DNA from: Faecalibacter bovis
GTDB taxonomy: Bacteria > Bacteroidota > Bacteroidia > Flavobacteriales > Weeksellaceae
NCBI RefSeq assembly: GCF_017948305.1
Contig: NZ_CP072842.1
Coordinates: 2,362,501-2,426,500 of the forward strand
Length of the DNA: 64,000 nucleotides
Direction: 5' to 3'
The position numbers were made by a program, and so were the translations under genes. Shown in pieces: positions 19,031 through 26,357 of this stretch (position 1 is the first letter of the stretch; each line of letters begins with the position of its first letter). The notes under the pieces were generated by a model. It did no database searches, was not told the DNA's origin, and saw only the letters and a list, made by a program, of their open reading frames with translations.

Positions 19031-19387
19031 TAATTATAATTTTAATTTTAGAAAATTTTTCTAAGTAAGTGTATTAATTTAAGTATTGTATTCTGTTTTG
19101 AATTGAAATAACATAATAAGATTGAAATTTATACTATTATTGTGATGTTTATTTTCATTTTATTTTAAATTATTAGAAATCTTTTCATATTTATAAATAA
19201 TCTATGGATTTAGTAGAATAATAAAGTAGAAATTGTTTTTTAGAATACAGATTAAATTGTTGATAATTTTCAGATAACCAAGTTTTATAAAAAATATTAT
19301 TCTAAAAAATGTATTATTATGTTGTTGTAATAGAAAATTATTAATTTTTAACATTTTATAAATTAGGTTTTTAGAAATTAATTTCTC
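19031..19387. other. AT-rich intergenic spacer between divergent SAM-regulated promoters
   Basis: About 357 nt, strongly AT-rich, with no open frame or clear hairpin of note. It lies between two divergent -7 boxes (19023-19030 minus and 19388-19395 plus), so it may carry activator or RNA polymerase upstream contacts. Confidence 0.5.
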
Positions 19388-19395
19388 TAAATTTG
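19388..19395 (+). promoter_or_regulatory. -7 promoter box of the hom transcript
   Basis: Reads TAAATTTG, 27 nt before the plus-strand riboswitch. Confidence 0.6.
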
Positions 19396-19421
19396 CTTAA
19401 AATTAGTTCATTAATATTTCA

Positions 19422-19523
19422 ATTTATCAAGAAAAGTGGAGGGACATGGCCCTGAGAAACTTTAGCAACCTGATTTATTTAATCAAGGTGCTAATTCCAT
19501 CCTTAGTTAAAGGAAAGATGAGA
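19422..19523 (+). promoter_or_regulatory. SAM-I riboswitch (S box) upstream of hom
   Basis: Conserved S-box blocks appear in order: TTTATCAAGAAAAG, TGGAGGGACATGGCCCTGAGA, TTTAGCAACC, AATCAAGGTGCTAATTCCATCC, a P4 stem (CCTTAGTTAAAGG) and a closing GATGAG that pairs with TTTATC through wobbles. It lies divergently from the metH riboswitch. Its gene target, homoserine dehydrogenase, feeds methionine and threonine synthesis. A strong hairpin follows at 19533-19577 and could be the expression platform. Confidence 0.93.
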
Positions 19524-19532
19524 GAAATCTTT

Positions 19533-19577
19533 ATCAAATCATTACGATTAGGTCATAATATATATATCGTAATTTGA
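19533..19577 (+). promoter_or_regulatory. hairpin after the SAM-I riboswitch (possible expression platform)
   Basis: ATCAAAT-C-ATTACGAT (19533-19548) pairs with ATCGTAAT-TTGAT (about 19565-19577), one base bulged, loop about 16 nt. The T-richness after it is weak (TTGATATTTTATC), so it may be a poor terminator or a different switching element. Confidence 0.5.
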
Positions 19578-19652
19578 TTGATATTTTATCAATTTTCAAC
19601 TACTTCTTCTGTGATATTTTGTTTGTATTATTTAATAAAAAACAAAATAAAT

Positions 19653-19766
19653 ATGAATCAATCAAGGCTCGAATTACTATTTTATTACAGTGATTTTTCG
19701 AAATTAAATTCTAAAAAAATCGAAAATAAATCTTCAACTTTTAATCCATTTCCGTTAAAATCATGA
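19653..19766 (+). CDS. short ORF overlapping hom by ATGA (possible leader peptide)
   Basis: A 37-residue frame from the ATG at 19653, ending in TGA that overlaps the hom start as ATGA (19763-19766). It begins MNQSRLELLFYYSDF and ends NPFPLKS; no hydrophobic signal, and I recognise no family. It lies between the SAM-I riboswitch and hom, so its translation could gate hom by reinitiation. The frame extends upstream to a TTG at 19578, but that start lies at the end of the leader hairpin and is less likely. It could also be a chance frame or the remnant of a lost methionine gene (metX and sulfhydrylase genes often precede hom in related genomes). Confidence 0.45.
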   Translation: MNQSRLELLFYYSDFSKLNSKKIENKSSTFNPFPLKS

Positions 19767-20941
19767 AAAAATTAAATATAGGCCTTTTTGGGTTTGGAGT
19801 AGTTGGGGAAGGTATTTATAAGGTTTTAGAGGATAAACCGAAGTTAAATGCATCAATCAAAAAAATTGTTATCAAGGATAAAGACAAGTTTAGAAATGCT
19901 CCAAATGAACTTTTTTCTACAAATCCTGATGATATTTTAGATGATGATGAAATAAATGTGGTGGTTGAATTAATTTCGGATTCTGATGCAGCTTATTCAA
20001 TCATAAAAAAAGCGTTTATTAAACATAAACATGTCGTAAGTGCAAATAAAAAATTGATAGCAGAACATCATCTTGAATTAATAAAATTGCAAAAAGAAAA
20101 TGATGTTTCTTTCTTGTATGAAGCTTCAGTTTGTGGTTCGGTTCCGATCATTAGAAATCTTGAAGAATATTTTGATAATGATTTATTGAATTATGTTTTT
20201 GGAATCGTAAATGGAACAACAAACTATATATTAACTAAAATGGCAAATGCAAATGAATCCTATCAAGATGCATTAAAATCTGCACAAAAAAATGGATTTG
20301 CAGAAGCCGATCCGACAGCAGATGTTGAGGGTTTTGATGCGGCTCATAAACTATCAATCATTACATTACATGCTTTTGGTACGAAGATTGAGATAGCTGA
20401 TGTGATTAGAAAAGGAATTACTTCATTGAAAACTAAGGATTTTGAGTATGCAAGAGAAAAAGGTTATACAATAAAATTGATTGCAAATTCTAAAATCATT
20501 AATAAAAATGGAGATTTAAATTCGACTGTTTTGCCAACATTTGTCAAGCTAGATAAAACGATAGCTTTAGTAAATAATGAGTATAATGGCGTTTTAATCG
20601 GAAGTTCTTTGTCGGATGAGCAGTTTTTATATGGTAATGGCGCTGGTAGATTTCCTACTGCTTCGGCAGTTTTAAGTGATATTTCGGCTTTGCAATATGA
20701 CTATGAATATTCGATTAGGAAAAAATCTGATAAAATTTTAAAAATAAATGAATCAGGTAAGTTAAAAGTTTACTTGGGTTATAAAACGGAAGTTTCTGGA
20801 ATCCAGAATTTTTTTGAAGATATTGAAGAACGATACCAAAGTAATTCTTACAATCATATTATAGGAACAATTTCTATTCATCAACTAAAGAATGTGAATT
20901 TGTTGAATGATAAAAGATTATCTTTAATCGTATTCGAGTAA
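19763..20941 (+). CDS. hom: homoserine dehydrogenase
   Basis: A 392-residue enzyme reducing aspartate semialdehyde to homoserine, the branch point to methionine and threonine. The N-terminal NAD(P) fold has GLFGFGVVGEGIYK (residues about 7-20). The catalytic domain has VVSANKKLIAEH near residue 92, YEASVCGSVPIIRNLEE near 119, VNGTTNYILTKM near 149 and AEADPTADVEGFDAAHKLSI near 176. There is no aspartokinase domain. Compared with the longer forms, the C-terminus seems too short for a full ACT domain, although about 60 residues follow the core. It is under the SAM-I riboswitch, so the gene seems dedicated to methionine supply. A terminator follows directly. Confidence 0.93.
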   Translation: MKKLNIGLFGFGVVGEGIYKVLEDKPKLNASIKKIVIKDKDKFRNAPNELFSTNPDDILDDDEINVVVELISDSDAAYSIIKKAFIKHKHVVSANKKLIAEHHLELIKLQKENDVSFLYEASVCGSVPIIRNLEEYFDNDLLNYVFGIVNGTTNYILTKMANANESYQDALKSAQKNGFAEADPTADVEGFDAAHKLSIITLHAFGTKIEIADVIRKGITSLKTKDFEYAREKGYTIKLIANSKIINKNGDLNSTVLPTFVKLDKTIALVNNEYNGVLIGSSLSDEQFLYGNGAGRFPTASAVLSDISALQYDYEYSIRKKSDKILKINESGKLKVYLGYKTEVSGIQNFFEDIEERYQSNSYNHIIGTISIHQLKNVNLLNDKRLSLIVFE

Positions 20942-20956
20942 TTTTTGTGGTTAATT

Positions 20957-20987
20957 AAAAGAGTAACATTTGTGTTACTCTTTTTTT
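20957..20987. terminator. bidirectional terminator after hom
   Basis: The stem GAGTAACA / TGTTACTC (20961-20968, 20973-20980) with loop TTTG, flanked by A-run and T-run. It overlaps the end of the convergent thioredoxin-like gene. Confidence 0.85.
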
Positions 20988-21418
20988 ATTTGTTGAAATA
21001 ATTGATTAAAATTTTTCTTTTTTATCAATCCAGAAAACTTTCCTATAACTTCTAAGTTTTCATCTAAAATTATCCATAATGGAAATGCAATATCTTGATA
21101 TGCAATAAATTCTGTAACAAAAGAATGAGTTTTGGTTTGAATATTAGGTTGATATTTTTGACCTAAAAATTCTATTTCGTTCAAAGATTCTCCATTCAAT
21201 TTTATAAAATAGAAATTGGAATTCAGTTCAGATTTAATACTTTCATTTTTTTCAATTTCTTTCTCTTGAATTTTACAAATCCTACACCAATCTGTATTGA
21301 AATACAGGAAAATAGGTTTTGGATTTTGTTTAAATTGTTGATTAAAATCTTTTAAGTCAATCTGAGCATGAACAGGATTTAAACCAAAACATAAAATTGC
21401 AAATAGCCAATTTTTCAT
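20975..21418 (-). CDS. exported thioredoxin-fold protein
   Basis: A 147-residue protein with a signal peptide (MKNWLFAILCFGLNPVHAQ) and a thioredoxin-like core: IFLYFNTDWCRICKIQEKE, with a WCxxC-type active site (C-R-I-C), and a cis-Pro-like FPLWIILDENLEVIG. It probably acts as a periplasmic thiol oxidoreductase. The ATG at 21418 is one nucleotide after the stop of the TonB receptor gene, so the two are in one operon. An upstream start in the same frame (21442) would overlap the receptor's last codons and remove the clear signal peptide, so it is rejected. Its job with a receptor and a metal regulator is unclear. Confidence 0.82.
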   Translation of the reverse strand: MKNWLFAILCFGLNPVHAQIDLKDFNQQFKQNPKPIFLYFNTDWCRICKIQEKEIEKNESIKSELNSNFYFIKLNGESLNEIEFLGQKYQPNIQTKTHSFVTEFIAYQDIAFPLWIILDENLEVIGKFSGLIKKKNFNQLFQQIKKE

Positions 21419-21419
21419 A

Positions 21420-23468
21420 TTATCTAATCGTATATCTAACACCTAAAAATCCTCGTATTCCTTGTAAAGGAGAGTAATTGTAACCAGTGTCAAACGTATA
21501 ACCATTTGAGTTATTAATCGGATCGTCAACTTCATAATCAAATGGATCAAAAGGTCGCATTAAAGGATTGTCTGGTACAAAATTGAAAATATTTTTCAAA
21601 CCTCCATAGATTTCAAATTTACTGAAAGATTTAGTTAATTGAACGTTACTTAGCATGTACGTTTTAGAAAATTCAGGTCTGTAATCATTTTCTAAAATTG
21701 GTAATCTCATTTTTCCATACCAAGTTCTTGTCAAGTCGATGTTCCATTTTTTAGGAAAAGCATAGGAAATTGTATAATTCCCAGACCATTTTGGTGCATG
21801 TAATTGTTGAATAGTTACTTCTAAATTTTCTTCATTTTTTTCTTTTCGAAATACATCAATGTAAGAAACTCCAAGATTAATTTTTAAAGGAAAATTGAAA
21901 ACAATATCCGCATTGACAGAAATTCATTGTGAAATGGCATGACCATCTAAATTATCATAAATAATTTGATCTTGATTTGTTTCAAAATCGCCAATAATTT
22001 TGTTTGTGAAATAGGAATAGAATGCAGTTGCATCTAAATTTACGTTACCGAAATTGAATGTATTATTGTATACATAATTTATGTTTCCGTTGTATGATTT
22101 TTCAGGATTTAAATCATTTTTAATAATAACATCTCGTGATCCAGTTAAAGCTGCATGATCTTCTGTAAATAGATTTACAACACGAAATCCGGTTCCAAAA
22201 CTTGCACGAATTGTATGAGTTTTATTCGGTGATAATTTATACGCAACACGAGGCGAGTGAATTCCTTTGTGATGTTTATCGTAATCAAATCGATAACCTA
22301 ATAATAATTTATGAGTAGGATTAAATGTAATTTCATCTTGTATAAAAACTCCAGGTAAAGGAGATTCCATAGGTGAATTAGATAATCCATCGTTACTTAA
22401 CGTTCCAGGTGTATTATCGTCATAAAGTGTGTATCTATACGTAGCTCCAGTTAATAAACTATGTTTACCAATTAGTTTATCCCAATAGATTTGTCCAAAT
22501 GCAACATGTTGTTTAGCTTGGTAAGAATCTGTTCCGTAAAATGAATCTTGTTGATGATAGTTGTAAGAAAATTGAGTGTAAATATTTTCTGTTGTTGGTA
22601 GTTGATACATACCAAGAATTTCAGCACGATTAGTAAATATACTTTCGCCATAAACTTCGTCACTTCCGCGATGTATATTTTTATCATATTGCATTTCACC
22701 ACCCCAACGATCTTCATAAACATATCGTGCAGCTAAATTTGCAATCTTGTTGTCTGTGCGTTTAAAATTCCATTTATTAAAAATTGAAATTCTATCTTGA
22801 AGTGTTACATCTGTGAAGTTGTCGTTATTCTTGACTTGTTTATTACCAAAATTAAAATAATTAAGACCTATTAAACTACTTGCATTATCATTGACTTTAA
22901 ATTTATAGGCTAAATCGATATTATTTTCTAACCAAGTTGTAGAATATATATCGGCATGAAATGTATTTGCTTTGCTAGCATCTTTTGTGATGATATTGAT
23001 TAAACCACCCATTGCTTCAGTTCCATATAGCGATGAAGCAGGTCCTTTTACAACTTCAATTCTGTCAATTAAACTATTAGGAATACCATTCAATCCATAA
23101 ACAGTGGATAATGCTGAAACTATTGGCATACCATCAATCAAAATCATAGTATAAGGTCCTTCCATACCATTGATATGAATATCTCCAGTTGCACAAACAT
23201 TACAATTAATTTGTGGTTGAATACCATTAATCATTCCGATGGATTCAAATAATGATGGATTGGGATTGGTTTTAAAATATTTGGATGTATAAACTTCAAC
23301 CGGTACAGATGAATCTTTTCTAGAAACGGGTTTCATCGTTCCTGTTAAAACTACTTCTTTTAGAGATTCATTTTGTTCATTCTCAATTTGAACTGAATCA
23401 TTAGTTATTTCTTGTGCATGTGTTATACAAGTTGCTAAAAGTAATAAGGAAATGAATTTTTTGTTCAT
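21420..23468 (-). pseudogene. TonB-dependent outer-membrane receptor with one in-frame stop
   Basis: The minus frame is continuous over 683 codons except for a single TGA at 21924-21926, after HAISQ. Downstream the same frame goes on as ISVNADIVFNFPLK and further beta strands to a C-terminal GFLGVRYTIR. The N-terminal part has a signal peptide (ending THAQ), then ESLKEVVLTGTMKPVSRKDS, a plug domain (PSLFESIGMINGIQPQ, HINGMEGPYTMILIDGMPI) and LYGTEAMGGLINIIT, standard for TonB receptors. A GGA glycine codon at the stop would restore the family phrase HAISQG, so a single G-to-T change explains it. Truncation would remove the last beta strands, so insertion into the outer membrane should fail. 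The ligand is probably a metal complex, judging from the divergent DtxR-type gene. Confidence 0.85.
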
Positions 23469-23488
23469 AATAAGATTGATGTATTTTA

Positions 23489-23510
23489 TTTGTTAGACAA
23501 ATCTAACAAA
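23489..23510. promoter_or_regulatory. palindromic operator, probable DtxR/MntR-type site
   Basis: Perfect 9-nt arms TTTGTTAGA (23489-23497) and TCTAACAAA (23502-23510), 4 nt apart. The layout recalls DtxR-family operators (TTAG...CTAA core). On the minus strand a -7 box TAGATTTG (23498-23505) lies in its centre, so a bound repressor would block the TonB receptor promoter. Confidence 0.65.
23498..23505 (-). promoter_or_regulatory. -7 promoter box of the TonB receptor operon
   Basis: Reads TAGATTTG on the minus strand, inside the palindrome at 23489-23510, 30 nt before the ATG at 23468. Confidence 0.45.
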
Positions 23511-23554
23511 AATTAAATTAAGCTAAAACAAATAAGATGTATTTATATATAATT

Positions 23555-23562
23555 TATATTTG
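23555..23562 (+). promoter_or_regulatory. -7 promoter box of the DtxR-type regulator
   Basis: Reads TATATTTG, ending only 4 nt before the ATG at 23567, so the mRNA would be leaderless or nearly so. Confidence 0.5.
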
Positions 23563-23566
23563 TTGA

Positions 23567-24223
23567 ATGAATTCATTAGTTGAAGAAAATTACTTAAAAA
23601 CACTATTTCATCTATCAGGAAATGGTCGAGGTGAAGTAAATGTTAAGGATTTGAGTAAGTCACTAAATATTAAAATGCCGACTGTAAATAGTATGATGAA
23701 AAAGTTGGCTGAAAAGGATTTAGTGTTTTATGAAACTTATAAACCACTTCGTTTAACTGAGCAAGGTGTGCTGAAAGCTGCATTAATTGTGCGTAAGCAT
23801 AGATTAACAGAAATGTTTTTGGTAGAGAAGATGGGAATTGGATGGGAACATGTTCATGACATTGCCGAGCAAGTTGAACATATAAAAAGTCAATTGTTTT
23901 TTGACAAAATGGATGAAATTTTAAATTATCCAACTATTGATCCGCATGGATCTCCGATTCCAGATAAAGATGGAAATTTTAAAAGTGTGAATTATAAATT
24001 CTTGAATGAATTTAAAATTGAAGATAAAGTGGAATTTTGTGCTGTTACAAAATCATCAGATGAATTTTTAAAATTTTTGAATTCGAAGAATATTCATCTT
24101 GGTGACCAAATTATAATTGAGCATATTGAGAATTTCGATCAGTCAATGACTGTAAGATTTTTGAAGGATAATAGAGTTGAGGTGTTTAGTTTAGAAGTTA
24201 CCTCTCGTTTATTAGTAAAATAA
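23567..24223 (+). CDS. DtxR/MntR-family metal-dependent transcriptional regulator
   Basis: A 218-residue regulator. The N-terminal winged helix-turn-helix reads VNVKDLSKSLNIKMPTVNSMMKKLAEKDLV (about residues 24-53), preceded by EENYLKTLFHL with the acidic positions used for metal in MntR. The dimerisation and metal domain has WEHVHDIAEQVEHI near residue 102, with His and Glu ligands. A C-terminal SH3/FeoA-like module (about 145-218) is present, as in IdeR and TroR, so this is the long form. Metal specificity (Fe or Mn) cannot be decided. It faces the TonB receptor operon across a 98-nt gap holding a palindrome, which points to local control of metal uptake. Confidence 0.9.
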   Translation: MNSLVEENYLKTLFHLSGNGRGEVNVKDLSKSLNIKMPTVNSMMKKLAEKDLVFYETYKPLRLTEQGVLKAALIVRKHRLTEMFLVEKMGIGWEHVHDIAEQVEHIKSQLFFDKMDEILNYPTIDPHGSPIPDKDGNFKSVNYKFLNEFKIEDKVEFCAVTKSSDEFLKFLNSKNIHLGDQIIIEHIENFDQSMTVRFLKDNRVEVFSLEVTSRLLVK

Positions 24224-24249
24224 AAAGGAAGCAATTTGCTTCCTTTTCA
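24223..24249. terminator. bidirectional terminator between the regulator and the DUF1573 gene
   Basis: The stem AAAAGGAAGC / GCTTCCTTTT (24223-24232, 24238-24247) with loop AATTT lies between two convergent genes. Confidence 0.82.
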
Positions 24250-24256
24250 ATTTATA

Positions 24257-24622
24257 TTATTTTGCTGTTCCTTTAACTCTAAAGATTTTGCGAGAAGCAA
24301 CTGGGTCATTAGAAGTAATTGTAACTGTTTTATTAAAAACTCCTGCCGATGATCCTACAGAATAATTTACTTTAATATCTGCACTTTCTCCTGGAGCAAT
24401 AGGTGTTTTTGGATATTCAGGTACTGTACAACCACAAGATCCCACAACACTTTTGATAACCAATGGTTCTTTCCCTGTATTTGTAATTTTCATTACAGAA
24501 TTTACAGTTGTTCCTAATTTAACATCTCCTAATTCTAAATTATCTGATCCTAATTTAAGTTCTTGAGCAAATAAAGTTGAAAACCCCATTACAAAAGCAC
24601 CTAATAACATTATTTTTTTCAT
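24257..24622 (-). CDS. exported DUF1573 protein
   Basis: A 121-residue protein with a signal peptide (MKKIMLLGAFVMGFSTLFAQ) and one DUF1573 domain. The hallmark is a strand pair, then ITNTGKEPLVIKSV, then the GSCGCTVPEYPKTPIAPGESADIKV stretch, and ITSNDP...RVKGTAK at the end. DUF1573 is an immunoglobulin-like fold common in secreted Bacteroidota proteins; the cellular role is not established. It is a single gene with a promoter box at 24645-24652. Confidence 0.9.
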   Translation of the reverse strand: MKKIMLLGAFVMGFSTLFAQELKLGSDNLELGDVKLGTTVNSVMKITNTGKEPLVIKSVVGSCGCTVPEYPKTPIAPGESADIKVNYSVGSSAGVFNKTVTITSNDPVASRKIFRVKGTAK

Positions 24623-24644
24623 AATTATTTCACAATTGTTATTT

Positions 24645-24652
24645 CAAATTTA
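24645..24652 (-). promoter_or_regulatory. -7 promoter box of the DUF1573 gene
   Basis: Reads TAAATTTG on the minus strand, 23 nt before the ATG at 24622. Confidence 0.5.
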
Positions 24653-24727
24653 TAAAAAGATTTTTTTAAATACGTTAAAAATTTAAAAAAATATTATTTA
24701 ATTCGTGACCAATTTATTACGTTAAAT

Positions 24728-26352
24728 ATGCTTTTTATAATTATATCAATTTTTATCTATTTTATTATTTCCTTTGGATTTGGAAGTTTGATAAATAAAT
24801 ATTTTCAAGTTAATAATCTTCTAAGTTTAAAATTATTAATTGGAATTCTATTTATCGGTATTATTTCTCTTATTAGTTCAATAGTCATACCATTAAATAT
24901 AAATTATGAAATTGTTATTTCATTAGCTGGGATAATTTTAGCTATATATTATAAATTCTGGAAAGTAGAATTTAAATTTAATTATTCATTTATAATCCCC
25001 GCGGTAATAACTTGTCTTATCGCAAGTATGGATTCTTTTATATATGATACTTACTCTTATTATTTACCAACAATTAGATTTCTTGATGATTTTGGATTAT
25101 TAAAAGGTTTAGGAAACTTTGATTTTAACTTAGGCCAAACTTCTTTATGGCATATAATTCAAGCATCTACAAATAATACAATTGATTTATCGTATAAATT
25201 GAATGCTTATTTGATAATAATTTATCTAATCTATATTTATGAAAATAATTTAAAAAAATATATAATTTTTCTACCTCTATTTTATTTATTTGTAGCCTCA
25301 CCATCTCCTGATTTACCAATATTTGTATTATCAATAATTACTATCTTAAATTGGATTATTTATAAAAATGAAGATTCAATAAGATACGGATTATTGCTTA
25401 GTGCATTTTTGGTTTTAATAAAACCAATTGCTTTTGTTTTACCAATTTTCTTTTTAATAATTTCACTTAAAAATTATAACAATTATCTTAAATTATATTT
25501 TATAGTAGGTTGTCTAGCAATACTATTTTTTATTAAGAATATAATTTTAACAGGTAATTTTACTTTTCCTATTGGATTTGGAAATATAAGTGAACTTCCA
25601 TTTTCTGTCCCTGTTGAATTGTATAGAATTTCAACTTTAGAAGGGCGTTATATTTTATTAGATACAGAAAATAAGATTGAGTTTTCAGAATTTTTAAATT
25701 GGTCTAGTGTACAATATTATATTTATCTTTTTCAAATTTTCAAATTTCCATTTTTATTTACTGTGTTTTAACGTTTGTCACTTTTCTGTATTTTTCTTAT
25801 AATTGTGCAATAAGGAGTAAGGTATTAATTTTATTAAGTGCACTTTTTGTTTGTAAAACACTTGTATTTCTTTATATATCAATGCAATTCCGTTTTATAT
25901 TAGATATTTTCTTACTAATTAATGTATTTTTACTATATAAAATAAACAATAATATATTAAAGTATTTATATCCTATCATTTTTTTAGCAGCAATAACTTT
26001 AGTATTTGCGAAAGACCTTAAACTGAATAATTCGAATAGTTTTATGAGAATGGTTAGTGGTTATGAGGTTTTAAATTTATTAAAACCAATAAATTACTCA
26101 GTTGGATATTATGAAAGTAAAATTTCAAATATAATAACTAATGTAGTTGTTACTTTAGATGTTTCGTCTGATGCAAAACAACCAGCAATAAATAAAAGGT
26201 TATTAAATATTTATAGTAATAATCAATTAATTCCTGTCCTAATTGACTCAACTTCGATAAAGAAAGGTTTTAAAAGCACCCCTTTAAAATCAATTGATAT
26301 AAAAGATATAGAAAATCATCTTCAAAATATTTTAAGCTCTAATAAAAATTAA
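24728..26352 (+). pseudogene. polytopic membrane protein, frameshifted copy of a tandem pair
   Basis: Two frames (24728-25771 and 25882-26352) join into one protein of about 541 residues if one base is restored near 25750-25770; the total of 1625 nt is one short of a multiple of three. After the first frame ends (FPFLFTVF*), the other frame reads TFVTFLYFSYNCAIRSKVLILL, then LVFLYISMQFRFILDIF, which aligns with MVFLLNVSMQYRFVFDGL in the neighbour at 26358. The protein has many membrane helices and a loop FIYDTYSYYLPTIRFLDDFGL then GNFDFNLGQTSLWHI, with PSPDLPIF later. It resembles LIC_10190-like or GT-C-type glycosyltransferase membrane proteins, tentatively. Broken gene or single-base error. 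Confidence 0.72.
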
Positions 26353-26357
26353 TAGCC

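Noticed and set aside
19031-19387. Possible further small RNA between the two SAM-I riboswitches
   Set aside because: The stretch is simply AT-rich; I found no stable hairpin with a T-run or conserved block.
19578-19652. Upstream extension of the short ORF from a TTG at 19578
   Set aside because: The TTG lies directly at the end of the leader hairpin, and the extension adds a hydrophobic stretch with no support; the ATG at 19653 is more plausible.
22472-22723. 83-residue minus-strand frame inside the TonB receptor gene
   Set aside because: A shadow of the receptor gene in another frame with no independent start signal or homology.
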